From the NCBI GenBank assembly GCA_002841695.1, contig PHAN01000004.1:84291-148290 (forward strand): a stretch of DNA of 64,000 bases, written 5' to 3'. The notes beneath the pieces were generated by a model. That model was not told where the DNA came from, did not search any database, and worked only from the letters and a program-made list of their open reading frames with translations. This stretch comes from Elusimicrobia bacterium HGW-Elusimicrobia-1 (GTDB lineage Bacteria > Elusimicrobiota > Endomicrobiia > PHAN01). The position numbers were made by a program, and so were the translations under genes. Numbering within the stretch: position 1 is the first letter of the stretch; every line of letters starts with the position of its first letter. Positions 1 to 7,932 of the stretch are shown here, piece by piece.

Positions 1-2048
1 CCATCAAAAAATATCTGCCCAAGGACTTCATAGTGGCAAGTTCCTACGGGCACGTCCGCGATTTGCCCGCAAAGACGCTGGGTGTCAAAATCGACGCGGA
101 TTTCCGTCCCGAATACGTTTGGCTGCCCAAGGCCAAGAAGAATGTGGCTCATCTTAAAAAACTCGTGGCGAAGGCAGCCGCGGTTTATCTGGCAACCGAC
201 TTTGACCGCGAGGGCGAGGCCATAGCGTGGCACATAGCCGACGGTCTTAATATCCCCGAAGACAGGATAAAACGCATAACCTTTCACGAGATAACGAAAG
301 AGGCCATTCTCGGCGCGCTGAAAAAACCCCGGGCCATCGACGCCGCGCTGGTCGACGCGCAGGCGGCCAGACGCATACTCGACCGGCTCGTGGGTTACAA
401 ACTTTCGCCGCTGCTCTGGAAGAAAATCGCCGGAGGTCTCTCGGCAGGCAGGGTGCAATCGGTTGCGCTTCGGCTTATCGTCGAGCGCGAGGCCGAAATC
501 GCGGCGTTTAAGTCGTCGGACTACTGGACTATAAAAGCCGCGCTCAAATCGTCGGATTCGTCGGCCGCGGGCAAAACTTTCGAAGCCAATCTGACAAAAA
601 TCGACGGCGAAAAAATCGAAAAAGAGACAACCTACAAGCTTTTCGCGGGACCTTACAAAATAAAAACTACCGTCTTAAACGACGAATCGGTTCTGGACGG
701 GCACATAGCAAAAATCGCCGCTTCGCCTTTTGTCGTTTCGGCGGTGGATAAAAAAAGGCAGGAGCGCCGTGCCGCGCCGCCTTATGCCACGAGCACGCTT
801 CAGCAGGACGCTTCGCGGCGGCTTAGTTTTTACGCCAAAAAAACGATGTCCGTCGCGCAGTCGCTCTACGAAGGCGTGGACATCGGCGGCGAGACGGTCG
901 GCCTTATAACTTACATGAGAACGGACTCGCTGAACGTGGCCTCCGTCGCCCGCGCCGAAGCCCGCGAATACATAACGAAAAACTTCGGCGAGAAATACAT
1001 GCCGGCTTCCCCGAATATTTATAAAACAAAATCCAAGGGCGCGCAGGAAGCGCACGAAGCCATCCGTCCCACGTCGATAAAACGCTCGCCCGAAGTCGTG
1101 GGCAAGTATCTTTCAAGAGAGCAAAATCTGCTGTATTCTTTGGTATGGAAAAGATTCGCCGCTTCGCAGATGAGTCCCGCCGCCTTCGATGTGGCGTCGG
1201 CGGATTTGCGCGCCGGCGCTTACGAGTTCAGAGCCGTTGGCCGGACCATGCTTTTCGACGGCTGGATGAAGGTTTACGATAATTCCGATGAAAATTATTC
1301 CGAGCTGCCGCCTCTCGCTCAGGGGGACAACTGCGCTCTCGTTTCTCCTCCGTCGGCCGAGAAACACTCGGCGACCCCTCCTCCCAGATATAACGAGGCC
1401 TCTCTCATAAAAACGCTGGAAGAGTACGGAATCGGACGTCCTTCCACGTACGCGTCGATTATATACACGATAATGCAGCGCAGATACGTGGAATTGCAGG
1501 ACCGCCGCTTCACGCCGACGGAAACCGGCACGCTGGTGACGGAATTCCTCAAAAAACATTTTGCCGACATAGTCGACCTGGCTTTTACGGCGAGCGCCGA
1601 GGAAGGTCTCGACGAAATAGCCGAAGGCAAAAAGCCATGGAAAGATCTGATAAGAAATTTCTGGGGCAAGTTTGCCGATCAGATAAAGCAAGCCGACGTC
1701 ACGGTTCTCACCGACGAGAAATGTCCGGAATGCTCCGCCCCGCTTGCGGAGCGCGCCAGCCGTTACGGAAGATTTCTGGCCTGCTCGGCCTTTCCCAAGT
1801 GTCGTTACATAAAAAGAGTAAAGCCCGCGCCGAAGGCCCCGCCCGTTCCCACGGGCGAAAACTGCCCCGAATGCGGCGCGCCTATGGTCGAGCGAACCGG
1901 ACGTTACGGGAAGTTCGCGGCTTGCTCCGCTTTTCCGAAATGCCGCCATATAAAGAAAGAAAATAAACCCTTCGGCAAATTCCGGCGCTTCAAGCGCAAG
2001 GGCTCTTCCGACAAGAATTCCGCTTCCGAACCCGCCGCTTCCGAGTAA
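1..2048 (+). CDS. topA: DNA topoisomerase I (type IA), 5'-truncated by the window edge
   Basis: Relaxes negative supercoils by cutting one DNA strand through a tyrosine. The frame is open to the left edge, and the residues before the first in-window GTG (position 33) read as topoisomerase (YLPKDFIVASSYGHVRDLP), so the gene starts upstream and this is a partial copy. The Toprim acidic motif DFDREGEA lies near position 198. The active-site tyrosine sits in GLITYMRTDS, with the Tyr codon at 912-914. Two C-terminal C4 zinc fingers of the form CPEC...CSAFPKC start near 1722 and 1863, followed by a Lys/Arg-rich tail. Most bacterial TopA proteins carry such zinc ribbons. xerC follows after 5 bases, probably in the same operon. 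Confidence 0.95.
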   Translation, partial: IKKYLPKDFIVASSYGHVRDLPAKTLGVKIDADFRPEYVWLPKAKKNVAHLKKLVAKAAAVYLATDFDREGEAIAWHIADGLNIPEDRIKRITFHEITKEAILGALKKPRAIDAALVDAQAARRILDRLVGYKLSPLLWKKIAGGLSAGRVQSVALRLIVEREAEIAAFKSSDYWTIKAALKSSDSSAAGKTFEANLTKIDGEKIEKETTYKLFAGPYKIKTTVLNDESVLDGHIAKIAASPFVVSAVDKKRQERRAAPPYATSTLQQDASRRLSFYAKKTMSVAQSLYEGVDIGGETVGLITYMRTDSLNVASVARAEAREYITKNFGEKYMPASPNIYKTKSKGAQEAHEAIRPTSIKRSPEVVGKYLSREQNLLYSLVWKRFAASQMSPAAFDVASADLRAGAYEFRAVGRTMLFDGWMKVYDNSDENYSELPPLAQGDNCALVSPPSAEKHSATPPPRYNEASLIKTLEEYGIGRPSTYASIIYTIMQRRYVELQDRRFTPTETGTLVTEFLKKHFADIVDLAFTASAEEGLDEIAEGKKPWKDLIRNFWGKFADQIKQADVTVLTDEKCPECSAPLAERASRYGRFLACSAFPKCRYIKRVKPAPKAPPVPTGENCPECGAPMVERTGRYGKFAACSAFPKCRHIKKENKPFGKFRRFKRKGSSDKNSASEPAASE

Positions 2049-2053
2049 TCGAC

Positions 2054-2941
2054 ATGCTCGACGTCCAGCTTGAAAGATTTCTGTTGTATCTGAAGGGCGG
2101 GCGGGCATACTCCGGCAATACCGTCGACGCTTATCGGCGGGACTTGGGCGATTTTGTGAAGTTTGCCGCCGGCGCGGGCGCCTCTTCGCCGTCGGATCTG
2201 GATAAATACCGTCTCAGAAAATATCTTCTGGCCCTCGGCACTCGCGGCTATGAGCGCGCCAGCGTGGTAAGAAAGGTCGCGTCGCTCAGATCGTTCCTCA
2301 AATATCTGTCCGTTCAAAAATTTATTCCGGCCAAGTTGCTTCTGCACGTTGTCTCTCCCAAAAAACAGACCAAAATACCGCCCGTGCTTTCGGAGGCCGA
2401 AGTCGCCTCGGCAATCGACGTCCCGTGCGCGGAAACCTTAGCCGATTTAAGGATGAAGGCAATTTTGGAATCGCTTTATTCCGGAGGGCTGAGAATAAGC
2501 GAACTTACGGAACTCAATGTTCCCGACGCGGATATGTTGGGCGGTATGATCAAAGTTCTGGGCAAGGGCTCCAAGGAAAGGTATGTTCCTTTGGGCGATG
2601 CCGCCGCGACCGCGCTGAAAAAATATCTGGATGCCAGAAGTCGTGTCCCCGGCCTGCCGGAAAATCCGGCTTTGTTCGTGAATCTCAGAGGGGGGAGAAT
2701 AACTCCCAGAGGTATCCGCAAACTTTTGGTTTTGTGGCTCGCGCGCGCGGGCGTCAAAGGCAAGGCCACTCCGCACACTTTCAGACATTCTTTCGCCACA
2801 CATATGCTCGACAGGGGCTGCGATTTAAGAAGCATTCAGGAAATGCTCGGCCACGCCAATCTTGCCACGACGCAGCATTACACGCATATGAGCGTGGCGC
2901 GTCTTAAAAAAGTTTACGAAAAAGCGCATCCCCGCCGGTAA
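2054..2941 (+). CDS. xerC: Tyrosine recombinase XerC/XerD type
   Basis: Site-specific recombinase of 295 residues, the usual size for Xer proteins that resolve chromosome dimers at dif. Residues 1-90 form the SAM-like core-binding domain. The catalytic domain shows the complete set: R147 in GGLRISEL, K171 in LGKGSKERYVP, H241 and R244 in TPHTFRHSFATHML, H267 in LGHANL, and the nucleophile Y276 in TTQHYTHMS. ATG at 2054 is 5 bases after the topA stop; topA-xerC adjacency is common in bacteria. XerC is preferred over XerD because of this context, but sequence alone does not separate them. No dif-like site was recognised in the window. Confidence 0.9.
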   Translation: MLDVQLERFLLYLKGGRAYSGNTVDAYRRDLGDFVKFAAGAGASSPSDLDKYRLRKYLLALGTRGYERASVVRKVASLRSFLKYLSVQKFIPAKLLLHVVSPKKQTKIPPVLSEAEVASAIDVPCAETLADLRMKAILESLYSGGLRISELTELNVPDADMLGGMIKVLGKGSKERYVPLGDAAATALKKYLDARSRVPGLPENPALFVNLRGGRITPRGIRKLLVLWLARAGVKGKATPHTFRHSFATHMLDRGCDLRSIQEMLGHANLATTQHYTHMSVARLKKVYEKAHPRR

Positions 2942-2947
2942 GGAAAT

Positions 2948-3853
2948 ATGGAAGAAAAAATAAAATTATTGATGGAAACGGCCGGGTGCAACCGCTACGA
3001 AGCCGAGCTGGCGTACAAGTCCGCGGGCGGCGATTTCGTCGAAGCGCTTGATTTTTTAAACAGGGTGTCCGCCCGGCTGGCCATAACCAGGGGAAAGTTT
3101 ATGGCCCCCGGTAAATTTATCTACGGAGTTTTTTTGATCATTGCCGACGTCAGAAAGAAAAGCATTCTTACGGCTTCGGCCGTCGCCACGAAAAATCCGT
3201 CGGTGTATGAGACCGACGTGCTCAGGCCGTGGGAAGATATAGAGAAGACCATATACGCGGCGCGCCTCGGCGCGGGAGCGCTGCCGGAACTTTCCGGCAT
3301 ATTGCAGGAAAAAATTCTGACCTCGGCGCTTGAATCCGCCGATTTGTCGCCGACGGCGGAGTCCGTGGAAGCGATGCTTTCCGCGGCTCTTGAAACCGAG
3401 AACGTGTCCGTAACTCTTGATACCACCGAAGAGCCCTATAAAACTCCGGTGGTTCCGGGCGCCGACGAGTTCGGCTCGTCTTCGGCGCCCCGTCCGCGCT
3501 CGGGCGGCGTGACTTTGTGCGTGGAGCCCTTGTCCGACGAAAAGGACGGCGTCCGCGCGTCGACTCTTTCGCCGGGAGATGTCGTGTGGATAAGGGTCAG
3601 CGACGAGCGGGAAATTGCCCAGTATCTTGCCGAACGCCTGGGCGCGGCCAAGGACGGAAGGGTCTTTCCGCTGGCCAGTGAAATAGTTTCCGCGGATAAA
3701 GATAAAGACAACGGCGATGTCACGCTTGGTTTCCGTTTCGCGGAAAACGTGGCCGGACTCGGCCGCGTCGATGGAGCCACAAGAGTTAAAAAGGCCGAAC
3801 GCTCTGATTCCGCGGGACGCCTGGCTGAATGGTGGAGAAAACTTTTCGGATGA
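2948..3853 (+). CDS. Hypothetical protein with N-terminal UBA/TS-N-like helical domain
   Basis: A 301-residue protein without a signal peptide. Residues about 1-40 (KIKLLMETAGCNRYEAELAY, then GGDFVEALDFL) match the three-helix UBA/TS-N pattern also found at the N-terminus of EF-Ts. The next stretch, about residues 50-75, contains a short hydrophobic segment (GKFIYGVFLIIADV). The remainder, with several acidic helices and a Ser/Pro-rich linker near residue 175, is not recognised. The start is supported by GGTAAGGAAAT just before ATG 2948, six bases after xerC. Its stop overlaps the start of the MobB-HycI gene (ATGA), suggesting translational coupling. Function unknown; it should not be called EF-Ts, whose core is absent. 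Confidence 0.75.
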   Translation: MEEKIKLLMETAGCNRYEAELAYKSAGGDFVEALDFLNRVSARLAITRGKFMAPGKFIYGVFLIIADVRKKSILTASAVATKNPSVYETDVLRPWEDIEKTIYAARLGAGALPELSGILQEKILTSALESADLSPTAESVEAMLSAALETENVSVTLDTTEEPYKTPVVPGADEFGSSSAPRPRSGGVTLCVEPLSDEKDGVRASTLSPGDVVWIRVSDEREIAQYLAERLGAAKDGRVFPLASEIVSADKDKDNGDVTLGFRFAENVAGLGRVDGATRVKKAERSDSAGRLAEWWRKLFG

Positions 3854-4779
3854 CGCCAATGGCCGACTTGCGCCCCGTGGTAATATCTTTCGTCGGAGAA
3901 AGCGGCAGCGGCAAGACATCGCTCGTTACGGCCGTCGCCGGGCTTCTGGGCCGCGCAGGGCTTTCGGTCGGCGCCCTTAAACACACTTCGTCGGACTTTC
4001 GCGCCGCTTCCGCCGGCAAGGATACGTCCAGATACGAGGACGCGGGCATAGAGTTTTCCGGAATAGTTTCCGATAAGAAATTTTCTTTTACGAGAAATTA
4101 TTCAGTCCGCGCCGCAAGCGCCCGTGACATCGCGGCGCGATATTTTTCCGAAGCGGACATAGTTCTGGCCGAAGGTTTCAAAAAAGAGCCCCTGGCAAAG
4201 ATTCTTGTGGGCGCTCCGCCCGAAGGTTTCTCCGCATCCTCGGCGGTTTGCGCTGTCCCGTCGTTAAAATCATCCGGCGGCTCTTTTTCGCCCGCAACAG
4301 TCCGCCTGGCCGCCGCCTCGGCGTTTATTTATTACGCGGCATGTGTCAGGCATATTTTCGCGGGCGTCGGCAACCGGATCAAGGGCGACGACGCTTTCGG
4401 TCCGTCGGCGGCCGATGTTTTCGCCGCCGCGGGCTTTTCCGCGGCCGATTGCGGGGACGTTCCGGAAAATTCGGCCAACAAAATAATATCCTCCGCACCC
4501 GAAGCGGTCGTAATTTTCGACGCCGTCAGCGCGCCCGCTGCTTCGACGGGATTCGGAATCTACGCCGCGGACGAACTTTCCGGCATCCAGTTGGGCACTC
4601 ACGGCGGCGGAATAAAAATGTTCATAGATTACCTGAAAATGAGTTCTTCGGCGAAAATTGCCGTCATAGGAGCGCACGGCGCGTCTTTCGCCCTGGGCGA
4701 CGGTCTGTCGCCCGGGCCGCGCGAGGCCGTCGCCGGACTCGACGTTCTGGCGCGAAGGATAAAGCTATGCATGAGCTGA
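3850..4779 (+). CDS. Fusion: MobB-type GTPase + HycI-like hydrogenase maturation protease
   Basis: A two-domain protein of 309 residues. Residues 8-about 140 are MobB (molybdopterin-guanine dinucleotide accessory GTPase): P-loop GESGSGKTS at residue 16, then GALKHTSSDF and IVLAEGFKKEPLAKI. Residues about 170-300 are a peptidase M52 hydrogenase maturation endopeptidase of HycI type: GVGNRIKGDDAFGP with the nickel-probing acidic residue, VIFDAVSA, and LGTHGGGIKMF. Such proteases trim the C-terminus of the [NiFe] large subunit. The start is taken at ATG 3850, whose ATGA overlaps the upstream stop; ATG 3829 would overlap further. The last 13 bases overlap hypA. The fusion implies joint service to a Mo enzyme and a [NiFe]-hydrogenase, as in formate hydrogenlyase (inference). 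Confidence 0.85.
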   Translation: MTPMADLRPVVISFVGESGSGKTSLVTAVAGLLGRAGLSVGALKHTSSDFRAASAGKDTSRYEDAGIEFSGIVSDKKFSFTRNYSVRAASARDIAARYFSEADIVLAEGFKKEPLAKILVGAPPEGFSASSAVCAVPSLKSSGGSFSPATVRLAAASAFIYYAACVRHIFAGVGNRIKGDDAFGPSAADVFAAAGFSAADCGDVPENSANKIISSAPEAVVIFDAVSAPAASTGFGIYAADELSGIQLGTHGGGIKMFIDYLKMSSSAKIAVIGAHGASFALGDGLSPGPREAVAGLDVLARRIKLCMS

Positions 4780-5120
4780 CAATCGCCCGCCCTCTGTTAG
4801 CCGATATTAAAGCCGAGGCGTCCCGTAAAGGCCTCAAAATTGTTTCGCGGATAATTATTTCCGTCGGTGCGGCATCCGGCGTCGATCCTGATTTTTTAAG
4901 ACATTCATTCGCGGATCATCTGTTTGCGGGGACTTCTTTTGCCTCCGCAGAGCTTATAATAGAGACGGCTCAGCCGCTTATAAAATGCCGCGCCTGCCGA
5001 AAAGAAATTTCCAGGGAGGATTTTATCCCGGAAAAACCGCTGCAAAATTGTCCATCCTGCGGTTCGTTCGTGCTCGATGTCGTCTCCGGCGACGCCGTGC
5101 GCGTCCTCGAAGTGGTATAA
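4767..5120 (+). CDS. hypA: Hydrogenase nickel incorporation protein HypA
   Basis: A small metallochaperone of 117 residues that delivers nickel to [NiFe]-hydrogenase with HypB. It begins MHELTIA: the invariant His2 and Glu3 that bind nickel fix the start at ATG 4767, inside the end of the preceding MobB-HycI frame. The zinc site is C74-X2-C77 (CRAC) and C95-X2-C98 (CPSC). Length and motifs are typical. The overlap implies translational coupling with the protease fusion. No hypB, hypD, hypE or hypF lies in this window. It is followed by an intergenic repeat and then hydG. Confidence 0.93.
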   Translation: MHELTIARPLLADIKAEASRKGLKIVSRIIISVGAASGVDPDFLRHSFADHLFAGTSFASAELIIETAQPLIKCRACRKEISREDFIPEKPLQNCPSCGSFVLDVVSGDAVRVLEVV

Positions 5121-5128
5121 TAAGACCT

Positions 5129-5303
5129 TTGAAAAAGTCCAACATTGTCCCCTGAACCCTTCGCTTTTGTCACCCTGAGTGAAACGAAGGGTCTCGTTTT
5201 GGCTCAGGGCATGCTTCGTGAAGGGTCTCGTTGTCCGTCGAAGGACGAGATTCTTCCCCCCGACAGGTCGGGGGTCAGAATGACAAAGCGAGGTTTTTTC
5301 AAC
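5129..5303. repeat. Interspersed intergenic repeat with GTTGAAAAA-type terminal inverted repeats (copy 1)
   Basis: A 175-base element between hypA and hydG. The ends are inverted (TTGAAAAAG at 5129, TTTTTTCAAC at 5294). Inside are short palindromes built on ACCCTTCG/CGAAGGGT, and a CCCCCGACAGGTCGGGGG hairpin followed by TCAGAATGACA. A related element with the same ends lies at 19602-19808. Frames through it are open, so it artificially extends the hydG reading frame upstream. Confidence 0.75.
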
Positions 5304-5335
5304 AATCTCATAATAACCCTTGCGTAATGCGTAAT

Positions 5336-6742
5336 ATGAAAGAATCAATCGTGGATACGCCGCGCGTATCCGAAATTCTATCGGCCTGTATATCTTCGGG
5401 CGATCCGTCGGCGGCTTCCGCCGTTGTCGAGCGCGCCCGGGATAAAAAAGGTTTCGGCGTCGAAGACGCGGCCAAAATAATCGGCGCCCTCGGCGACCCT
5501 GATTTCGACCGGCGGCTTTTCGAGGCCGCGGCTTCCGTCAAGAAGGACATTTACGGGGAGCGTCTCGTTTTCTTCGCGCCGCTTTATCTTTCAAACCGCT
5601 GCGCGAACGACTGCGCCTACTGCAATTTTAAGTCGGCGCACTCCGCGCTCAAACGGGCGGATTTAAGTGTCGAAGAAATTACGCGCGAAACCGCGTCGCT
5701 CTTGTCAATGGGACATAAAAGATTGCTTCTGGAATCGGGCGAGTCGCCCGAATTTGGCGTCGAGAGAGTTACGGAGGCCATCCGCGCGATATACTCCGTA
5801 AAAACGCGCTTTGGCTCCATACGCAGGGTTAATGTCAACATCGCCGCAACCTCGACGGAAAATTACCGCAAGTTGAAATCGGCGGGCATCGGCACTTACC
5901 AGCTTTTTCAGGAGACCTATCATCCCGCCGCGTACGCCGACGTCCATCCGCGCGGGCCCAAGTCGGACTATATCCGTCAGATAACCGCCCACGACAGGGC
6001 GTTTGAAGCGGGCATCGACGACGTTGGACTGGGCGTTCTGTTCGGGCTCTACGACTGGCGCTTTGAAGCGCTGTGTTTGATAGAACACGCGACCCGCCTT
6101 GAAAAAAAACACGGCGTGGGCCCTCACACGATTTCCGTTCCGCGATTCCGCCCCGCCGACGGCGTGGAATATGCGCCGCGGTACGCGGTTTCCGACGAGG
6201 ATTTCCTGCGAATCATCGCCATACTCCGTCTGGCCGTGCCGTACACGGGGCTTATAATCAGCACCCGTGAGCGCCCTGACATCCGCGCGAAGGCCTTCGG
6301 CATAGGTATATCGCAGGCCTCGGCGGCTTCGGCCACGGGCGTGGGCGGTTATGGCGTCCGCGCGTCGGGGACTGCGAAGTCCGTCGGCGCGAAGGCGGGA
6401 CAATTCGCGGTTTCCGACGAGCGGCCGCTGGCCGACGTCGTGGCTTCCGCGCTTAAAGACGGTCTTCTGCCGAGTTTTTGCACGGCCTGTTATCGTCGCG
6501 GCCGCACCGGCGAAAAATTCATGGAACTGGCCAAGCCGGCCGAAATACACAACTTCTGCCGGCCGAACGCCATACTGACATTCGCCGAATATCTGGAAGA
6601 TTTTGCCGCTCCGGCGGTTTACCGCAAGGGCATGGCCGTCATAGAGAAAACCCTCGCGGCCGTCGAGGACGCCGCAATGAGACAAAATACGCGCTCTGCG
6701 CTCGACCGCATAAAAAATGGCGAGCGTGACGTTTACTTTTAA
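5336..6742 (+). CDS. hydG: [FeFe]-hydrogenase maturase HydG (radical SAM tyrosine lyase)
   Basis: HydG cleaves tyrosine to supply CO and cyanide for the [FeFe]-hydrogenase H-cluster. It has 468 residues from ATG 5336 (ATG 5327 is also possible); upstream in-frame codons lie in a repeat and are not believed. The radical-SAM cluster site is C89-X3-C93-X2-C96 (NRCANDCAYCNF). The C-terminal auxiliary cluster motif C382-X2-C385-X22-C408 (FCTACYRRG...NFC) is the HydG signature that separates it from ThiH. Other conserved stretches are QLFQETYHP and ISVPRFRPA. The HypC-HydE fusion follows after 5 bases in the same operon. HydF, the scaffold GTPase normally needed, is not in the window. Confidence 0.95.
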   Translation: MKESIVDTPRVSEILSACISSGDPSAASAVVERARDKKGFGVEDAAKIIGALGDPDFDRRLFEAAASVKKDIYGERLVFFAPLYLSNRCANDCAYCNFKSAHSALKRADLSVEEITRETASLLSMGHKRLLLESGESPEFGVERVTEAIRAIYSVKTRFGSIRRVNVNIAATSTENYRKLKSAGIGTYQLFQETYHPAAYADVHPRGPKSDYIRQITAHDRAFEAGIDDVGLGVLFGLYDWRFEALCLIEHATRLEKKHGVGPHTISVPRFRPADGVEYAPRYAVSDEDFLRIIAILRLAVPYTGLIISTRERPDIRAKAFGIGISQASAASATGVGGYGVRASGTAKSVGAKAGQFAVSDERPLADVVASALKDGLLPSFCTACYRRGRTGEKFMELAKPAEIHNFCRPNAILTFAEYLEDFAAPAVYRKGMAVIEKTLAAVEDAAMRQNTRSALDRIKNGERDVYF

Positions 6743-6747
6743 AAATT

Positions 6748-7932
6748 ATGTGCTATGCGATGCCGGGCAGAGTGACGGAAATTTCCGACGGAAAGGTCGT
6801 CGTCGATTACTTCGGCGAGCGCCGCCGCGTCCGCAATGATTTTTTCAAACTTGCCGTCGGCGATTACGTTTACGCGCAGGGCGGCTTCATAGTCCAGAGA
6901 ATATCCGCGGCTGAGGCCGAGCCGGTTTTGACGACGTGGAAAGAATATTTCGCCCAGCTCAATAAGACGGATTTGCGGCTGGCGTCCACGGGCGAAGATT
7001 TGCGCGCCCGCGCCAATCGCGTGAGGCGCGAGCATACCGGCAATTCTTCGTGCGTGCACGGAATAATAGAATTCTCCAACCATTGCCGCGCCGACTGTCT
7101 GTATTGCGGACTTCGCTCCTCGAATAAATCCCTTAAACGGTATCGTATGACACCCGGCGAAATCGTGGCCGCCGCCGACTACGCCATCGAGAAGTTGGGT
7201 TTTAAGGCGATTGTCCTGCAATCGGGCGAGGATGCGTTTTTCGACGGGAAAACTCTGTCCGGAATAATCGCGCGGATAATGGGCAAACATCCCGTTTTGA
7301 TAGTTATGAGCGTAGGCGAGCGCGATTATTCCGACTACGAGGCAATGTACTCCGCCGGCGCGCGCGGCGCGCTGATAAGATTTGAAACTTCAAACCCCGT
7401 CATATACGAAAAACTCCGCCCGGGCCGACGGCAGGCGGAAAGATTGTCGCTGATAAAACGCCTCAAATCCGACGGATGGATAATTATGAGCGGTTTCATC
7501 CAGGGTCTGCCGGGCCAGACGGAAAAAGACATCGCCGCCGATATCAAACTTTCCGAGTCGCTGGGCGTGGAGATGATGAGCTTCGGCCCGCTTATACCTC
7601 ACCCCGATACGCCGCTGGCCGCCGCGCCGCCGGCCGATTTTGAAAAGATACTCGACACCATCGCCCGCGCCAGGATAATGTTTCCCGAACTCAGGATACT
7701 TGTGACCACCGCGGCCGAAACGCTCGGCGGAAAAGAGGCCGCCCGCAGGGCGCTTATGGCGGGGGCCAACTCCGTTATGGTCAATCTTACCCCGCCCGAA
7801 TATTCAGGGCTTTATTCGCTTTATCCCGGTCGCGTCCCCGTCGCGGGCTCCCGAGGCGAAGCCGTGGCCGAAACGGTGAAAATGCTCAGAGAAATGGGAC
7901 GCGCTCCGTCGGATATAGGTTCCACGGAATAA
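6748..7932 (+). CDS. hydE: Fusion: HypC-like chaperone + HydE radical SAM maturase
   Basis: A protein of 394 residues. Residues 1-about 70 are a HypC/HupF domain: it starts MCYAMPGRVTEI with the essential Cys2 that in HypC carries the Fe(CN)2CO unit, then VVVDYFGERRRV and VGDYVYAQGGFIVQRI. From about residue 105 it is HydE: IIEFSNHCRADCLYCGLR with C113-X3-C117-X2-C120, then NKSLKRYRMTP, VLQSGEDAFF, GLPGQTEKD and PLIPHPDTPLA, which match classical HydE closely. HydE works in [FeFe] maturation, HypC in [NiFe] maturation, so the fusion bridges both routes. Its stop and the next start share TAATG. Domain assignments are secure; the functional meaning of the fusion is inference. Confidence 0.9.
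   Translation: MCYAMPGRVTEISDGKVVVDYFGERRRVRNDFFKLAVGDYVYAQGGFIVQRISAAEAEPVLTTWKEYFAQLNKTDLRLASTGEDLRARANRVRREHTGNSSCVHGIIEFSNHCRADCLYCGLRSSNKSLKRYRMTPGEIVAAADYAIEKLGFKAIVLQSGEDAFFDGKTLSGIIARIMGKHPVLIVMSVGERDYSDYEAMYSAGARGALIRFETSNPVIYEKLRPGRRQAERLSLIKRLKSDGWIIMSGFIQGLPGQTEKDIAADIKLSESLGVEMMSFGPLIPHPDTPLAAAPPADFEKILDTIARARIMFPELRILVTTAAETLGGKEAARRALMAGANSVMVNLTPPEYSGLYSLYPGRVPVAGSRGEAVAETVKMLREMGRAPSDIGSTE

Noticed and set aside
1113..2108. Minus-strand frame of 331 codons
   Set aside because: Antisense to topA, whose zinc fingers and active site are clear.
5231..5335. N-terminal extension of hydG
   Set aside because: Runs through a repeat element, and HydG similarity starts only near 5336.
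5336..6742. Thiamine synthesis ThiH
   Set aside because: C-terminal CX2CX22C and a HydE neighbour identify HydG.
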